In this document: piece by piece, positions 43,096 through 54,289 of the stretch | Layout: each line of letters opens with the position of its first letter | Numbering within the stretch: position 1 is the first letter of the stretch | Origin: Siphonodentalium dalli | Taxonomy: Eukaryota > Mollusca > Scaphopoda > Gadilida > Siphonodentaliidae | Assembly: GCA_032622095.1 (NCBI GenBank) | Contig: CP136067.1 | Location: forward strand, 80,750,705-80,814,704 | Direction of reading: 5' to 3' | DNA length: 64,000 nucleotides | The notes under the pieces: generated by a model | The model's input: only the letters and a program-made list of their open reading frames with translations | Told to the model about the DNA's origin: nothing | Database searches by the model: none | Translations under genes and position numbers: made by a program

Positions 43096-44155
43096 GTAAA
43101 AGTTACTACAGTAAAACCGAACCGAACCTTCCTACCGGGTATAAACCAAATTTCTCCCCATATTGAACGAACTGCATAGTCCCAAAATCAACCTCACTAT
43201 GAATTACCTCTGTAAATCCTCCGAAAGGAATTTTGCATCCATAAGCAACTGGAGCACATGCAGTTTGACATTCCCATGCATGTCAGATGAGTGGTTGCAT
43301 ACCATTGTCTGATATACTGACCTGTATATAAAACAATCATCTTTTCTTTGAATATTGCTTTTAGCCTAACAATAACAAAAGAAACCTGATTAGATATCGA
43401 GATATTCGTTTTGCACCTTTAGTGGACAATTACAAATTCAGTTTTAAATGTTAAAGTGATGTGAAATGGACAATAATCTTGCTCAAAGTAGTTAATGTTA
43501 CGAATATTAATCCAAATTTTCAACACATTTTTATATATTAATTAAATGCAATGAGTCTCGATGGCCAAATCATTCACGCTAGTTTGTTCCGAATCGGGAT
43601 GTAAATATTTACAATTGAGCCTACATGTAGTTCAGACAATGTTTTCTATGGAGTGGTACGGTCGATTTCTTTGAGATTTTTGGAGATGCTAGTAGAATGG
43701 TACATTCACCCAATTGGCATAGCGTCTGAGTTCTAACGCTCCCGAACAAGTCCATTGTTGGCAGTTTGTTTTTACATCACTTGATAAACTATATTTGTGA
43801 TAAAACTTTCACAGGCACTGTCAGCGTAAACACTGTTCTCTATAAATCCAGTGTGGTACATTTGTCATCAAAATATTTTTATCCTTAATGATTGAACCAT
43901 TACACAGATGTTGCACACAGCATCAAATTCAGAGAAGAAATTTAAGTTCATAAAACAATCTACAATTATTACAAATAATATTTACCATTGTGTTGATTAA
44001 TATTAAAGTTGAAATTATTAATAATGTAGTATTTGCTACTTTGTAATGGTTGTTTCATGTTTGGTGGTGGCATGATTTTTCTATAAACTAAACACCTCTC
44101 TAAACTGAACAGAAAGCTGTTTCGGTTTGGCAAGGTTTTACTGTTCCTATATCAG
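43096..44155 (+). other. intron 4, first part
   Basis: Includes the inverted partner (43585-43690) of the 37929-38045 repeat. Nothing else recognised. Confidence 0.5.
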
Positions 44156-44611
44156 CAGGCCTCAAAATATGGTGCTGGTCATATGCAGAATGAGGTGCCC
44201 AGCGGGTGAATTTAGTGACACTACCTCTCACAGCAGGCTGGTGCCACCAAATTCATCCTCTGGCGACCTCATTCTGCATGGCCTCATTTGCGGACCTAGA
44301 TTTAAGTTCCCAGATGGTGATGTGCACCCATTGGGTACCTCGAGTATGCATTGTGTCATCTGCCAATTTGGGGATATAGAGCAGCTACACTGAAAAAAAA
44401 AAAATTCTACAGACATTTCTACAGAAAATTAACAACTTGTCAATTCAATAGAAATTAGATACTTTCCAGAGAAGATGAGGCGTAAGCAGATTGAGGTCCC
44501 TAGAGGGTGAATTTGGTGCTGCTAGCCCGCTATGGGCTGGGGGTAGCATCACTAAATTCACCCTCTGGGGACCTCATTATGCAAATGTCCAGCACCATAT
44601 TTTGAGGCCTG
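44156..44611. mobile_element. family D TIR element, complete copy
   Basis: CAGGCCTCAAAATATGGTGC at the left and GCACCATATTTTGAGGCCTG at the right are perfect inverted termini, 456 bp apart. Just inside each end lies a separate hairpin (GAATGAGGTGCCCAGCGGGT ... and GAGGTCCCTAGAGGGTGAAT ... ACCTCATTATGC). CAG/CTG ends and flanks TATATCAG/TATTCAGT are compatible with, but do not prove, a hAT-type element. Confidence 0.8.
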
Positions 44612-44879
44612 TATTCAGTCTCAGTATATTCCATCCGGTATCTGCAATAATGAGCATCTCATTTCATTACCCGATGTAAATCTTTGGCCAATCATGTGTA
44701 TGTTTAACTTTATGGGTAATAATATTTCTTCTTGTGAGATCACCAGGTCCAGAATATTGAATATATTTGTGGTAATCTTCAAGTCTTCACAAACATCTAC
44801 AAATTTTTATAAACATTTATCTCAGGAAAGTAAGAACTAAGATTTTACCATGTATTAAATTAAATCTATAATTTTTCAG

Positions 44880-44926
44880 CATTTGGAAATGCAAAAACCA
44901 CTAGGAATGACAATTCTTCCAGATTT
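44880..44926 (+). CDS. myosin-I exon 5 (switch I, first half)
   Basis: Completes codon 151 and codes through residue 166: AFGNAKTTRNDNSSRF. NDNSSRF is the switch I loop that contacts nucleotide and magnesium. The acceptor is AATTTTTCAG|CA and the donor AGATTT|GTAAGT (phase 0), so switch I is split from its following GK by intron 5. At 47 nt it is one of the shorter exons. Confidence 0.95.
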
Positions 44927-45165
44927 GTAAGTATATTATTATATTATCCCATTCAGCTCACAGTATTTGTGTTGTTGGCATTTCTGTGTGTTCACTGTAC
45001 ACCATATGCAAAAGTTAAAATAAAATAAATGATGACCAAAACAGTTTCTTTCCTGTATCTGAATTCAGTTTTTACATATTTAAGTTAATACAAGAATTAT
45101 TCCTTGAGTGGCTACAAGAAAGACTGATTATACCCAATCAGCTTGCTGAAAGTGTAACATTGGTA

Positions 45166-45315
45166 TTAACTATTCTATGGCTGGAGCTTCCTGAATTTTT
45201 TGCGAAAACCCTGTGCCAATGCATTCTCTTCATGGGAGACTGGCATATATAAGAGAATGCCTGGAACAGGATATTATAATTTGAACCAGTGCAGCTCCCG
45301 TCATGAAAGGGTTAA
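45166..45315 (-). mobile_element. family B, reverse, deleted centre
   Basis: TTAACTATTCTATGGCTGGA, GCTTCCTGAATTTTTTGCGA, one partial hairpin, CCAGTGCAGCTCCCGTCATG and AAAGGGTTAA. TTAA ends are preserved although the interior has lost one hairpin. Confidence 0.75.
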
Positions 45316-45664
45316 CTTGTAGAATCTGTCAAGTCAATTCCCACAGTCATTTGAAAATCATAGGTTTTCTATTGATTATGAGCATTGATACAGCCACATT
45401 TTAATTCTGCTTTTACCAACTTAAAAACTGTTTGCACACTTTACAATTCCAGAAGATGATCAAAATGCATTTGGGAAAATTAGAGCAATGTGGAATAAAG
45501 AAGCAGATGATTTCAGTGTGTAATGACATCATATGGATGGTATCAATTAAGAATGGAATAATAGCAATTTTATTTGCTCAACACGAAAAGAGCAATGGAT
45601 ATGCTATTTATTTTACAGTCCTTTTGTGCTATTTCACTGAAAATCTTAAAAATATCTATTTCAG

Positions 45665-45728
45665 GGCAAGTACATGGATATTGAGTTTGACTACAAAGGA
45701 GATCCTATGGGTGGCGTTATAACAAATT
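45665..45728 (+). CDS. myosin-I exon 6
   Basis: Residues 167-187 plus one base: GKYMDIEFDYKGDPMGGVIT and N. This follows switch I and leads into the conserved NYLLEKSR. The acceptor is ATCTATTTCAG|GGC and the donor AAATT|GTAAGT (phase 1). Bases upstream form an intronic open frame that should not be read as coding. Confidence 0.95.
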
Positions 45729-46076
45729 GTAAGTCAGTCGATCATTTATGGGATAACAGTGTTGTGTTTCATGATTTTCTATGGCAGGCTGCTGATTTTA
45801 CTGTTGCAAATTAAGATGTTTTGCAATGCTGTAGTGGAGCCGCAAATCGGGTATTTGCAACAGTATAAAACCAGCGGTCTACCACTGAAAATCACAAAAC
45901 ACAACACAGGTATCTCCATTCTAATTGTCACAATTATCAATAAATTGAAGTGCAAATGTCACTTTATCAGCAACATCTGCAAGTGAATTCCACCTTCGCT
46001 CCAATTTCAATAAATTCACAAAAACATTGTTATGTCATTAATTATTTCTTATCAGCATTCCCCGGCTAACATGGGC

Positions 46077-46293
46077 TACAGAAATGCCCTAAATAATCGA
46101 CTCCTTAACCATAGCAGAATTATGGGCAACTTTTTAGGATTTAGTCGGAAATATGGCTTGTTGCCATTCATCCGAAAGCTCTCACTGAGAGCTTTCCGAT
46201 GAATGGCAACAAGCCATATTTCCGACTAAATCCTGAAAAGTTGCCCATAATTCTTCTGTGGTCAAGGAGTCGATTATTTAGGGCATTACTGTA
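46077..46293. mobile_element. family A foldback, complete copy
   Basis: TACAGAAATGCCCTAAATAA to GGGCATTACTGTA with TA flanks, centre GAAAGCTCTCACTGAGAGCTTTC, arms about 105 bp and few mismatches. Lies in intron 6. Confidence 0.88.
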
Positions 46294-46339
46294 CATGACC
46301 ATAATAAATAGACATTGGAATAGCCATACATGTTAACAT

Positions 46340-47180
46340 ACCCGATTTAGGTGGGGGTCGTTCCAATTTCAACCCTATCTCCTGCCTTCCCTTTTGGGGG
46401 AAAAAGTTTCTCCCAAATTCAGCAGACAATGAAGCTAACTTCATACAATGAAGCTAACTTCATACAATATAAGTCATACATATGTAATCTGCCATAATAC
46501 TATCGTAATGAAAACAAGCTTTCTAATTAGCCTTGGGCATTTAATAGCCACTGGGATAATTAACCCTTTCATGAGGGGAGCTGCGCTGGTGCAGCATTAA
46601 AGGACCTGTGCCAGAGCATTCTCTTATATATGTGTGTCTCCCACAGGGAGCCTCGCATATATAAGAGAATGCACTGGCTTACAAGGTCAAGGTAAATATT
46701 GTTAGGCCAAGGTATTCTCTTATATATGCGAGGCTCCCTATGGGAGACTCGCATATATAAGAGAATGCATTGGCACAGTGTTTTCGCAAAATTTCAAGAA
46801 GCTCCATCCATGGAAGTGTTAATAGTCACTGTCCAAACATAATTTATAATATACCTCTTATTCTATTAAATTAGCATGGACCCAAAGAAACCATATAATA
46901 CTGTTTTACTGACCACAGCATCATATTCACCCAGCAAGAAACATAATTATTTGATCCAGAGTTATAAAAACACATGACAACATCTCAAAAGCCATATAAT
47001 ATCAGAGCGAACCAACTGGAATATTATGTAACCAGTAGCATGTGCTTTTGTGAAGAATGTGGTGGTGTCAAAGACCATTTCCTCCTGGATGTATGTTTGG
47101 TTTTTAATGCCAAGATGTTGCAATAATTCCCTTTCAAAGAAGTGTTCGTTATTTGTAGTTAAGGGGTTCCCACGCCTGAG
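46340..47180. repeat. dispersed repeat R2, copy 1 (interrupted by family B)
   Basis: CCCGATTTAGGTGGGGGTCG, CAACCCTATCTCCTGCCTTC, AACTTCATACAAT (tandem 23-bp repeat), AATTAGCCTTGGGCAT, then after the family B insertion GTCCAAACATAATTTATAAT, TTCACCCAGCAAGAAA, CATGACAACATCTCAAA and GGTGTCAAAGACCAT. The same order occurs at 51980-52880. Confidence 0.75.
46560..46822 (+). mobile_element. family B (piggyBac-like double hairpin), complete
   Basis: TTAACCCTTTCATGAGGGGA to GAAGTGTTAA. Both hairpins are complete (loops CTCCCACAGGGAG and CTCCCTATGGGAG), joined by CTTACAAGGTCAAGGTAAAT and ATTGTTAGGCCAA, then the tail CACAGTGTTTTCGCAAAATT. A good type copy of the family. Confidence 0.86.
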
Positions 47181-47786
47181 TTACATCAGGAGGTTGAAAG
47201 TTTAGACAGACCTACACAGAAAACTACTTAATTGATAAGCTAGTACACCAACTAAAGGAATCTATGCTATCTGAATATCACATCAAGCATATCATATAAC
47301 AATAAAAATGTCAAAGAGATGACTTTAATTATATTTTTTAAGGTTAATTTGTGAAGAGCATTTTCAACCAGTATAAAAAATTATTGGAAATGAATAACTG
47401 CCATAAAAAATACATGATCTGAACTAGTAAAATGCTTGAATGACAATTTAATAGATAGTCCAGTGAATTTACCCAGAATATTGCTTCAAGACTGTTAAAA
47501 AGAATGTTAGTGTGTGCTAGAAAATTGTAAGCATCCATTTTGCCAGAACTAATATAAACCTTTGGGCTGAGATGAGTTTTAGGTCATATATCCATAGCCA
47601 AATCCCTAGCTGACCAGCTATATCTACTGTGACCTATTTTTAGTTGATTGCTCCCTGCTTCAGTGATTAGCATGCATACCAACATTTGAGCTGGTTCTTG
47701 AATGTAACAGTTCTTGCAAAATGGATTCTTACAATTTTCCGGCACATACTAACATTCACCATCACCATCTTGGAACTTAAATCTGT

Positions 47787-47928
47787 GTCTAGGTCTCCCA
47801 TAGCAGATGAGGCCATGCAGAATGAGGTCCCAGAGGATGAGTTTGGTGAAGCTAGCTTGTTGTGCAGTGTAACATTACTAAATTCACCCTCTGGGGACCT
47901 CATTCTCCAAATGTCCAGCACCTGAAGC
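47787..47928 (-). mobile_element. family D fragment
   Basis: GTCTAGGTCTCCCATAGCAG, GATGAGGCCATGCAGAATGA, then a hairpin GGTCCCAGAGGATGAGTTTG ... AAATTCACCCTCTGGGGACC, TCATTCTCCAAATGTCCAGC. Matches half of the 44156-44611 element. Confidence 0.65.
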
Positions 47929-48047
47929 CAGATTGATTTATTGAATTTTCGTAATAAAATGTGTTGACTTTTTAAGTAATTATTATACATGTATCACTCA
48001 AATAATAATTGTTCCATCTTCTCGTTTCATATTGAAAAATAAAACAG

Positions 48048-48061
48048 ATCTTCTTGAAAAG
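48048..48061 (+). CDS. myosin-I exon 7 (14-nt microexon)
   Basis: ATCTTCTTGAAAAG. With the T carried from exon 6 it reads TAT CTT CTT GAA AAG (YLLEK, residues 188-192), exactly the residues missing between GGVITN and SRVAGQ in the conserved myosin sequence NYLLEKSR. It is flanked by AAAACAG and GTAAGC and converts phase 1 to phase 0, so skipping it would shift the frame. The upstream polypyrimidine tract is weak (TTGAAAAATAAAACAG), which is notable for such a small exon. Confidence 0.9.
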
Positions 48062-49130
48062 GTAAGCTATGCACTAAGTTTATTTTCTTGAAAGTGCAAT
48101 GATTTTGTAACATCATCAGCATTATCAGTTCTAGATTGAAACCATAATTTTTTTTCTTAGATCGAAATATAGCATCACTTTAAAAAATAAACACTAACTC
48201 GGTGGAATACTTCATATTAGGTTGCTGGTCAGTAGTGGCAATTTGGTAGAAACAGAGAAATTACTTGGCTACATTTTGTTTTTTTTATGATATTAGTTAC
48301 AGTGTATGCAACAGAAGTGGTCCAAATGAAGCTGGAAAGGTCAACTTTTGATATTCACCATTATTGTGACTGCGTCTTTGATTCCAATTTCTTTCAAGTT
48401 TTTGTTTTTGACCAATATCGGATAACAAGTTTACATTTGTTATATTTTTAAATTCTAGAACAAATTATTCATGCTAGTTTTTTATTTTTTTTTATTTTGA
48501 TAATTTTAAAGAATATTTCTAAGAGAAAAGTAATGTTAACAAATGGATGACTAGTTTGAAAATAGTGTTTTTTAAACTCTTCATAAAAGTCAGAATAACG
48601 TGGCCTCTGCAGAAAACCGAATAATAGACCCTCTTGTGAAAACTACAAACAATATTTTGGAAAGCACAAACCTACTAGATTGAAAACACCATTTATCATG
48701 GAGGGAATCATGTGGTTTCGAGTTGATGAGTATCACACATTCAAAATGGTCAAGGAAAAAAAAAGATAATAAACTAGGATAATGATATAATACATTGTAT
48801 TTTGGCAGCTACGAGCATATGCTATACTATTTAAAAAAAAAAGCTGATACCTCATTTGTGTCCAAACTCACCGTTGTTTGCTCTAACATTCTGACCAAAG
48901 TTGTCAGTCGAAGGATTCTCCTAAATGTATGGACTGGTGTATTCCACAAACTTCTGGCTGGTAACTTTGGTCGGAATGTTACAGAAAATTACTGATTTTT
49001 TCCGAACAAATAAGCTATCAACTTGTTTTTAAAATAAACTAGCATATGTTTGTAACAGTCAAAATACTATGCTTTGTGTCAATTCCTCATATATTATGTT
49101 TTTGTGCATTTTCACTTGCCTCAGCCATTT

Positions 49131-49519
49131 TTAACCCTTTACCCAACAGAAGGGCCCTGTGCCAATGCATTCTCTTATATATGCGAGTCGACCATAGGTC
49201 GCCTCGCATATATAAGAGAATGCATTGGCTTAACACATTAAAAATTATAAAATTGTTAAAGAATGTAAGAAAAATTGTAAAAAGTGTTAAAAAAAGATTT
49301 TTTTTAGGCCAATGCATTCTCTTATATATGCGAGGCGACCTATGGTCGACTCGCATATATAAGAGAATGCATTGGCACAGGGCATAACTGTAACCATCAC
49401 AATGTGGTCAAGGAGCCGGTTCCAATGATATCCATATTTGTATGGTTTTATTGAGACATACCCAAGATATTTTAGGCTGTTGAAGCTTTAATTGGCCGGT
49501 TTGTTGGGTAAAGGGTTAA
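49131..49519 (+). mobile_element. family B3 (double-hairpin TTAA element), complete
   Basis: TTAACCCTTTACCCAACAGA to TTGGGTAAAGGGTTAA, an inverted end pair (TTAACCCTTTACCCAA). Two perfect hairpins as in 40604-40978, to which it is nearly identical over about 370 bp, suggesting recent activity or recent duplication. Confidence 0.88.
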
Positions 49520-50523
49520 TGCATGGTGCTCACCAACCCCAAAACCATGTGATTCCCCACATAGTAGTAGCGGCATACAAATGAAAGTAATTGGAAAGGC
49601 TGGGACTATCTTGAAATATAATATTCTTGGACATGAGCTTAAAGATCACAAAAGACTTCCAATATTGTCATAAATAGCAAATCTACAGAATCAATTTCCT
49701 TTATAAAGTGTGTCAGTCTGTAATACACTTAGCTTCATGAAATTCATTCGTCTGATGCCCTATATAATTGATCATTTAGCTCTCTGAAATCATACTTGTC
49801 CCAAATTCTAGCAGATCAATAAAGTGATGAATGGATGTGTGTGTTACCCATCTAAGTCAACAATTCCCCGACAGTTCATTCATACAATCTTATGGATAGC
49901 TGTTTGCCCAAATTTATCTGAGTGCTGATTGGACTTGTTATTCCAGCTTATACATGTACCACAGCAGGTCTATAAGATAATAGAAGAGTTTGTTTGACAG
50001 TATATGGCCATACTGTTTGTGTACTTTGTTGTACTTACTCCAGAATGATTGATGAGCATGAATACTTCTTTGATAAAGGGACATCATGCCTTTAAAGTGG
50101 ATTCATCCGAATTAACGTAAATTTTTATAAAAGTCTGTAAAACAACTATCATTACAAGCACATGTTAAAATAAATTAATATTTTTCTTATTTTCATTAAT
50201 AGCTCTCGAATAACGAGATTTCTCATATTGAAACTATTGTTATTTATATATTACTGTTACAGCTGCATTGTCGATCAAAGTCCAATTAGTTCAATAACAT
50301 ACCAAAGTTTAATCAAAACTTGACATTAAACATTGAAAAAAGTCAAATCATTGAAAATTATTCTGAAAATAATATTCAGACTAAAATATTTGAACTTACT
50401 ACACAATTAGGGATGCTTGGTGATAAAATAAGTGTAACAGATTTGTTTACATAACACTGGTTTCAACAATTTGATCATAAATTTGTGCTATTTACTTTTA
50501 ATTTCTGGGTCATAAATTCATGC

Positions 50524-51757
50524 TTTTTATGTTTACCCATACCATAGTATGGTAAACATAGTGTTGTTGTCCAGATTGACCACTCGTCGTCCATCCATCT
50601 GTCCGTCCGTCCATCCGTCATTCTGTCTGTCCGTAGACACTTTACGCATGGTGCGATAACTCAAATATTTTCTATCTGATCGGAACCATATTTTGTATAT
50701 GAATTTCTCAGCACGAAAGACAGATCAAGTTCGAATATGGGTTTGATCCGACTATTTTTAACAGAGTTATGGCCCTTTTTTGAAAAAATATTCACTCTTA
50801 AAAAATAAAAAATAAGATTTAATTCCTTTGCTCAATTTAACAAAAAATAAATAAATAGATAAAAAAAAATATAATAAAATAAGTTTTTTTTAAATAATTG
50901 AGAACAATTTTTTGTTTTTAAGTCAGTAAAATTAAAAAAACTAACACCATTATAACTGCCAAGGGTACCCCGAAACTGCCAAGGGTACCCCGAGTCACCA
51001 CACCAAATTTGGTTTAAATCGGTCAAAAATCTTGTGTTACGTACTGGTAAATTTGTTTGGAGTAACATTAAATCCAATTCACCAATTCCATCCCGTGCCT
51101 TTGGACTACTTGGCTATTGATTAGGCTATATTATTTTCTGATGTCTCTTATGCCAATGTGCAGATAAATCTGATAAAGAAAGCTATGGTATCTAATTTAA
51201 AATAAAGATTCAACAATACACATCACATGATATTAACAGTAGACTGGGACATCTGTGCTGCCTTGCACAGCTGAAGATATCACTCTACAGATTGTCTAAG
51301 GTCACTATAAATTTTATTGGTATAATAGAGATATCAGCTTTCAACATAAACAATTCCTTTGATTTGTTGACAGCTCTGCTATATAATTGATATTAATGGG
51401 TCAGCAGTGAGGTGGCTTATCTTGATCTATATTGTTGGTAGAATTTGATACATTATCATGGTAAACTTAAATTGGACTCTCTTAACCCAAGTATTCCATG
51501 TCCAGGTTACCTTTCACATTTAACCCAAGGCTGTGGTGGTGCAGCATTACAGATCCTGTACCAGTGCATTCTCTTATATAAATGCGAGTGACCCATAAAT
51601 TCCAATAATCTGTGTTATGTACATTTGTCTATAATAGTACATAACAGTATACTCTATAATTCAACAGCAAAACTCTCATTTATGATTCCAATCATAGCAA
51701 TTTACTATCGCTAAGGGATGGGTTAACATTTGCCGATCGTGATCGGCCTCTCGTTTC
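50524..51757 (+). repeat. dispersed repeat R1, copy 1
   Basis: Starts TTTTATGTTTACCCATACCA with the palindrome around ACCATAGTATGGT, then a GTCCGTCC run, ATAACTCAAATATTTTCTAT, GGGTACCCCGAGTCACCAC, TTGGACTACTTGGCTATTGA, ATTGATATTAATGGGTCAG, a family B scrap (GTGCATTCTCTTATATAAAT) and ends GCCGATCGTGATCGGC. Collinear with 58177-59505, including the B scrap. Confidence 0.8.
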
Positions 51758-51979
51758 TTTTAATTTTCGTGAGATCTCTCATTAAATTGTGACCAAACAT
51801 AAAATTAGAACAGTATAATATCTGCTGTGAAAGAAAACGCTTTTAGGCGATGATTATATGACATTATATATGCGCAGTAACATGATATTGCCATAAAACT
51901 ACCATAAGCGACACAAATGTTGTTCCATCTGTCAAGTTGCTAACCATAAAACGACGTAAATGTCCTTCTCATACTTTCC

Positions 51980-52880
51980 CGATTTAGGCAGGAGTCTTCG
52001 TTATTTCCGACCCATCTCCCGCCCTCCCGATTGGAAACAGTTTCTCATGAATTCTGTAACAATGAAAGACCAAGCTTCCTCAGTGCATTCATCTAACTTC
52101 ATACAATAGAAGTAACACAAATTTGACTGTCATTATACGGTCTCAATGGAAACAAGCTGTGTAATTAGCCTCGGGTCATAACCTCTTCGCTGCTATGACG
52201 TCCGTAACTATTACGGACGTAAAAGTGCATGTCGTGTGCTATATGGTTCGTATGTACTACGGACCTACTTCAGCACACTAGCAGTAGGCCATTAATCATA
52301 ACTGGAACTCAGAGATTGGTGAATCGGAATATCTGTATCTCAAAGTTTCAAACAGTGTATGATGTTCATGATAGTGAACGCTAATAGCCTTTCAACTGAG
52401 TCAGTTTTGTGTTCTTGTGATATTCCCGTTATATTTTTCCACTGGAAAATCGCAATAACGTCAACATCCCAGCATACGATGTCATAAAGTAATTTAGCAG
52501 CCAAGAGGTTAATGGCCAACCAACTATCCAAACATAGCTTATCTTGTAACGCCTCTTATTCAATTAAAGAATCTATGCAGTTTTACTGACCATAGCATAA
52601 TATTCACCCAGCAAGAAATGGATATATATATTTCACCCATAGAGGGTATAGCTGTAAAAAGACATGACAACATCTCAAATGTCCGTATAACAACAGAGCG
52701 ATCAATTCGCTGGAATATGACATCATCAGTACCACGGCAAAGAATGTACCTTAGTGGTGTCAAAGACCATATCTTCCTGGATATAGTCCTCAATTAAACT
52801 TAGTGTTTTTAATGCTAAGACAATAATACCCTTTCAAAGAACTTGTGTTTGTGATTTGAAGTTAATGAATCTCAAGTTGA
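51980..52880. repeat. dispersed repeat R2, copy 2 (interrupted by another TTAA element)
   Basis: CCCGATTTAGGCAGGAGTCT, GACCCATCTCCCGCCCTCCC, AATTAGCCTCGGGTCA, then after the insertion ATCCAAACATAGCTTATC, TTCACCCAGCAAGAAA, CATGACAACATCTCAAA and GGTGTCAAAGACCAT. Collinear with 46340-47180. Confidence 0.75.
52190..52513. mobile_element. piggyBac-like element (AACCTCTTCGCTGC)
   Basis: TAACCTCTTCGCTGCTATGA at the left and TTAGCAGCCAAGAGGTTAA at the right, inverted over about 14 bp with a TTAA-type end. A hairpin GACGTCCGTAACTATTACGGACGT follows the left end. It occupies the same relative place in R2 copy 2 as family B does in R2 copy 1. Confidence 0.7.
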
Positions 52881-53315
52881 GTCTGTCTTCACTTCATTGC
52901 ACGACTATTCAAAGTAAGCATGGACAAAATAAACAATCAGTTTGCGAGCGGTAAACCAAACAAACAAATGAACTTATTTTGCGTGAAATTTAAGCTTTAT
53001 TGCTAAACTGTTAAATTTTAAAGTTTTGTTATGCTATATGTAGTTCAGTCATGAACGTTGTGCATACCCTGGAAGCAGCAATCTGCGAAACTGGTCATGT
53101 TGACCTATGCTACATGGTATTATTGAGTTTAAAGTGGGTAAAATTAGAAAGTTTATACTAGTACATGTAACTATGAAAAATCTCCCGAATTTGAACTAGA
53201 TTTCCCGAATTCTGAAGTTCAATCTCCCAAAATAGGTTTGCCAGAAGTTAACATCTATGGTCGTTCTATCTGCCAAAAGATTAACATATAAAGTTTATTC
53301 TTTCTTTACTTATAG

Positions 53316-53400
53316 AGCCGAGTAGCAGGTCAGAGTAATGGAGAAAGGAATTTCCATATTTTTTACCAACTGCTGCATGGTGCTGATTCAGAACTGCTGA
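53316..53400 (+). CDS. myosin-I exon 8
   Basis: Residues 193-220 plus one base: SRVAGQSNGERNFHIFYQLL then HGADSELL. Covers the end of NYLLEKSR, the short class I loop 1 region and the GERNFHIFYQLL core helix. The acceptor is TTTACTTATAG|AGC and the donor CTGCTGA|GTAAGT (phase 1). Confidence 0.96.
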
Positions 53401-53507
53401 GTAAGTCGATTGTTGATGAAATATACAGAGAACTGCAATCATATCTTACTGACGATCAATCTTTGACCCAATTGCAATGGCATATGTAGAATGCTAGGTA
53501 TTAAAGT

Positions 53508-53770
53508 TTAACCGTTTATTGACGGGAGCTGTGCTGGTGCAGAATTAAAGATCCTGTGCCAGTGCATTCTCTTATATATGTGAGTCTCCCATTGGGAGCA
53601 TCACATATATAAGAGAATGCAATGGCTTACAAGGTTAAGGTAAATATTGTTAAGCCAATGTATTCTCTTATATATGTGAGGCTCCATATGGGCGACTCAC
53701 ATATATAAGAGAATGCATTGGCAGAGGTTTTTTGCAAACTTTCAGGAAGCTGCAGTCATGGTAGGGTTAA
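53508..53770 (+). mobile_element. family B (piggyBac-like double hairpin), complete
   Basis: TTAACCGTTTATTGACGGGA to GGTAGGGTTAA. Both hairpins are intact (loops CTCCCATTGGGAG and CTCCATATGGGCG), joined by CTTACAAGGTTAAGGTAAAT. About 110 bp downstream of exon 8. Confidence 0.84.
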
Positions 53771-54171
53771 AGTGGAACAAATTGTCTGAAGATCTGAAGT
53801 GTGTTCTCGTTCTAGAATTCAGAAGACTCAAAAGAAATATTGTAGAGTGGACTTTTTTTTGGAGTTAACACTAAATCTGCTCCAATTGCCACAGTGCCTT
53901 ATTCCTCAACAAAACACAGCAGACCTACGCTCATTTCTTATAATCATTTAGATTTTGGCTGATTTATTCCCATAGAATCAACTGATATAATTTGTATTGC
54001 TTTTTTGAAATTTGTCATAAGTTAGCCCAATATTAACTTGATTTCTCTTATCGATCAATTTCACCACATTCCATTAAGTGTATTTGGTGTGTTTTATAGA
54101 GGTATGAAACACATGATCCAATTGGCAACTGATCAGTCGGCGAACAGAATGTAGTGTAAAATGAATGGAGG

Positions 54172-54262
54172 ATAACACTTTCTTTACTAAATGGATTCTC
54201 CCACTCAAATATAAATGTATACATTGGAATGGTCTGTTATTCATTTGGCAGAATGACCAGGA
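54172..54262 (-). mobile_element. family C fragment, reverse
   Basis: TAACACTTTCTTTACTAAAT, GGATTCTCCCACTCAAATAT, ATTGGAATGGTCTGTTATTC match the right end of family C in reverse. Confidence 0.55.
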
Positions 54263-54289
54263 CATACAGTAATGACCCTTGCGCATGTG

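Larger units (their letters stand above)
48062..53315 (+). other. intron 7 (5.3 kb)
   Basis: Contains family B3 (49131-49519), repeat R1 copy 1 (50524-51757) and repeat R2 copy 2 (51980-52880). 48062-49130 and 49520-50520 are AT-rich with no recognisable element. Confidence 0.75.

Noticed and set aside
45432-45722. 96-codon plus-strand ORF overlapping myosin exon 6
   Set aside because: Most of it is intron 5; only 45665 onward is coding, in the frame set by the exon 5 junction.
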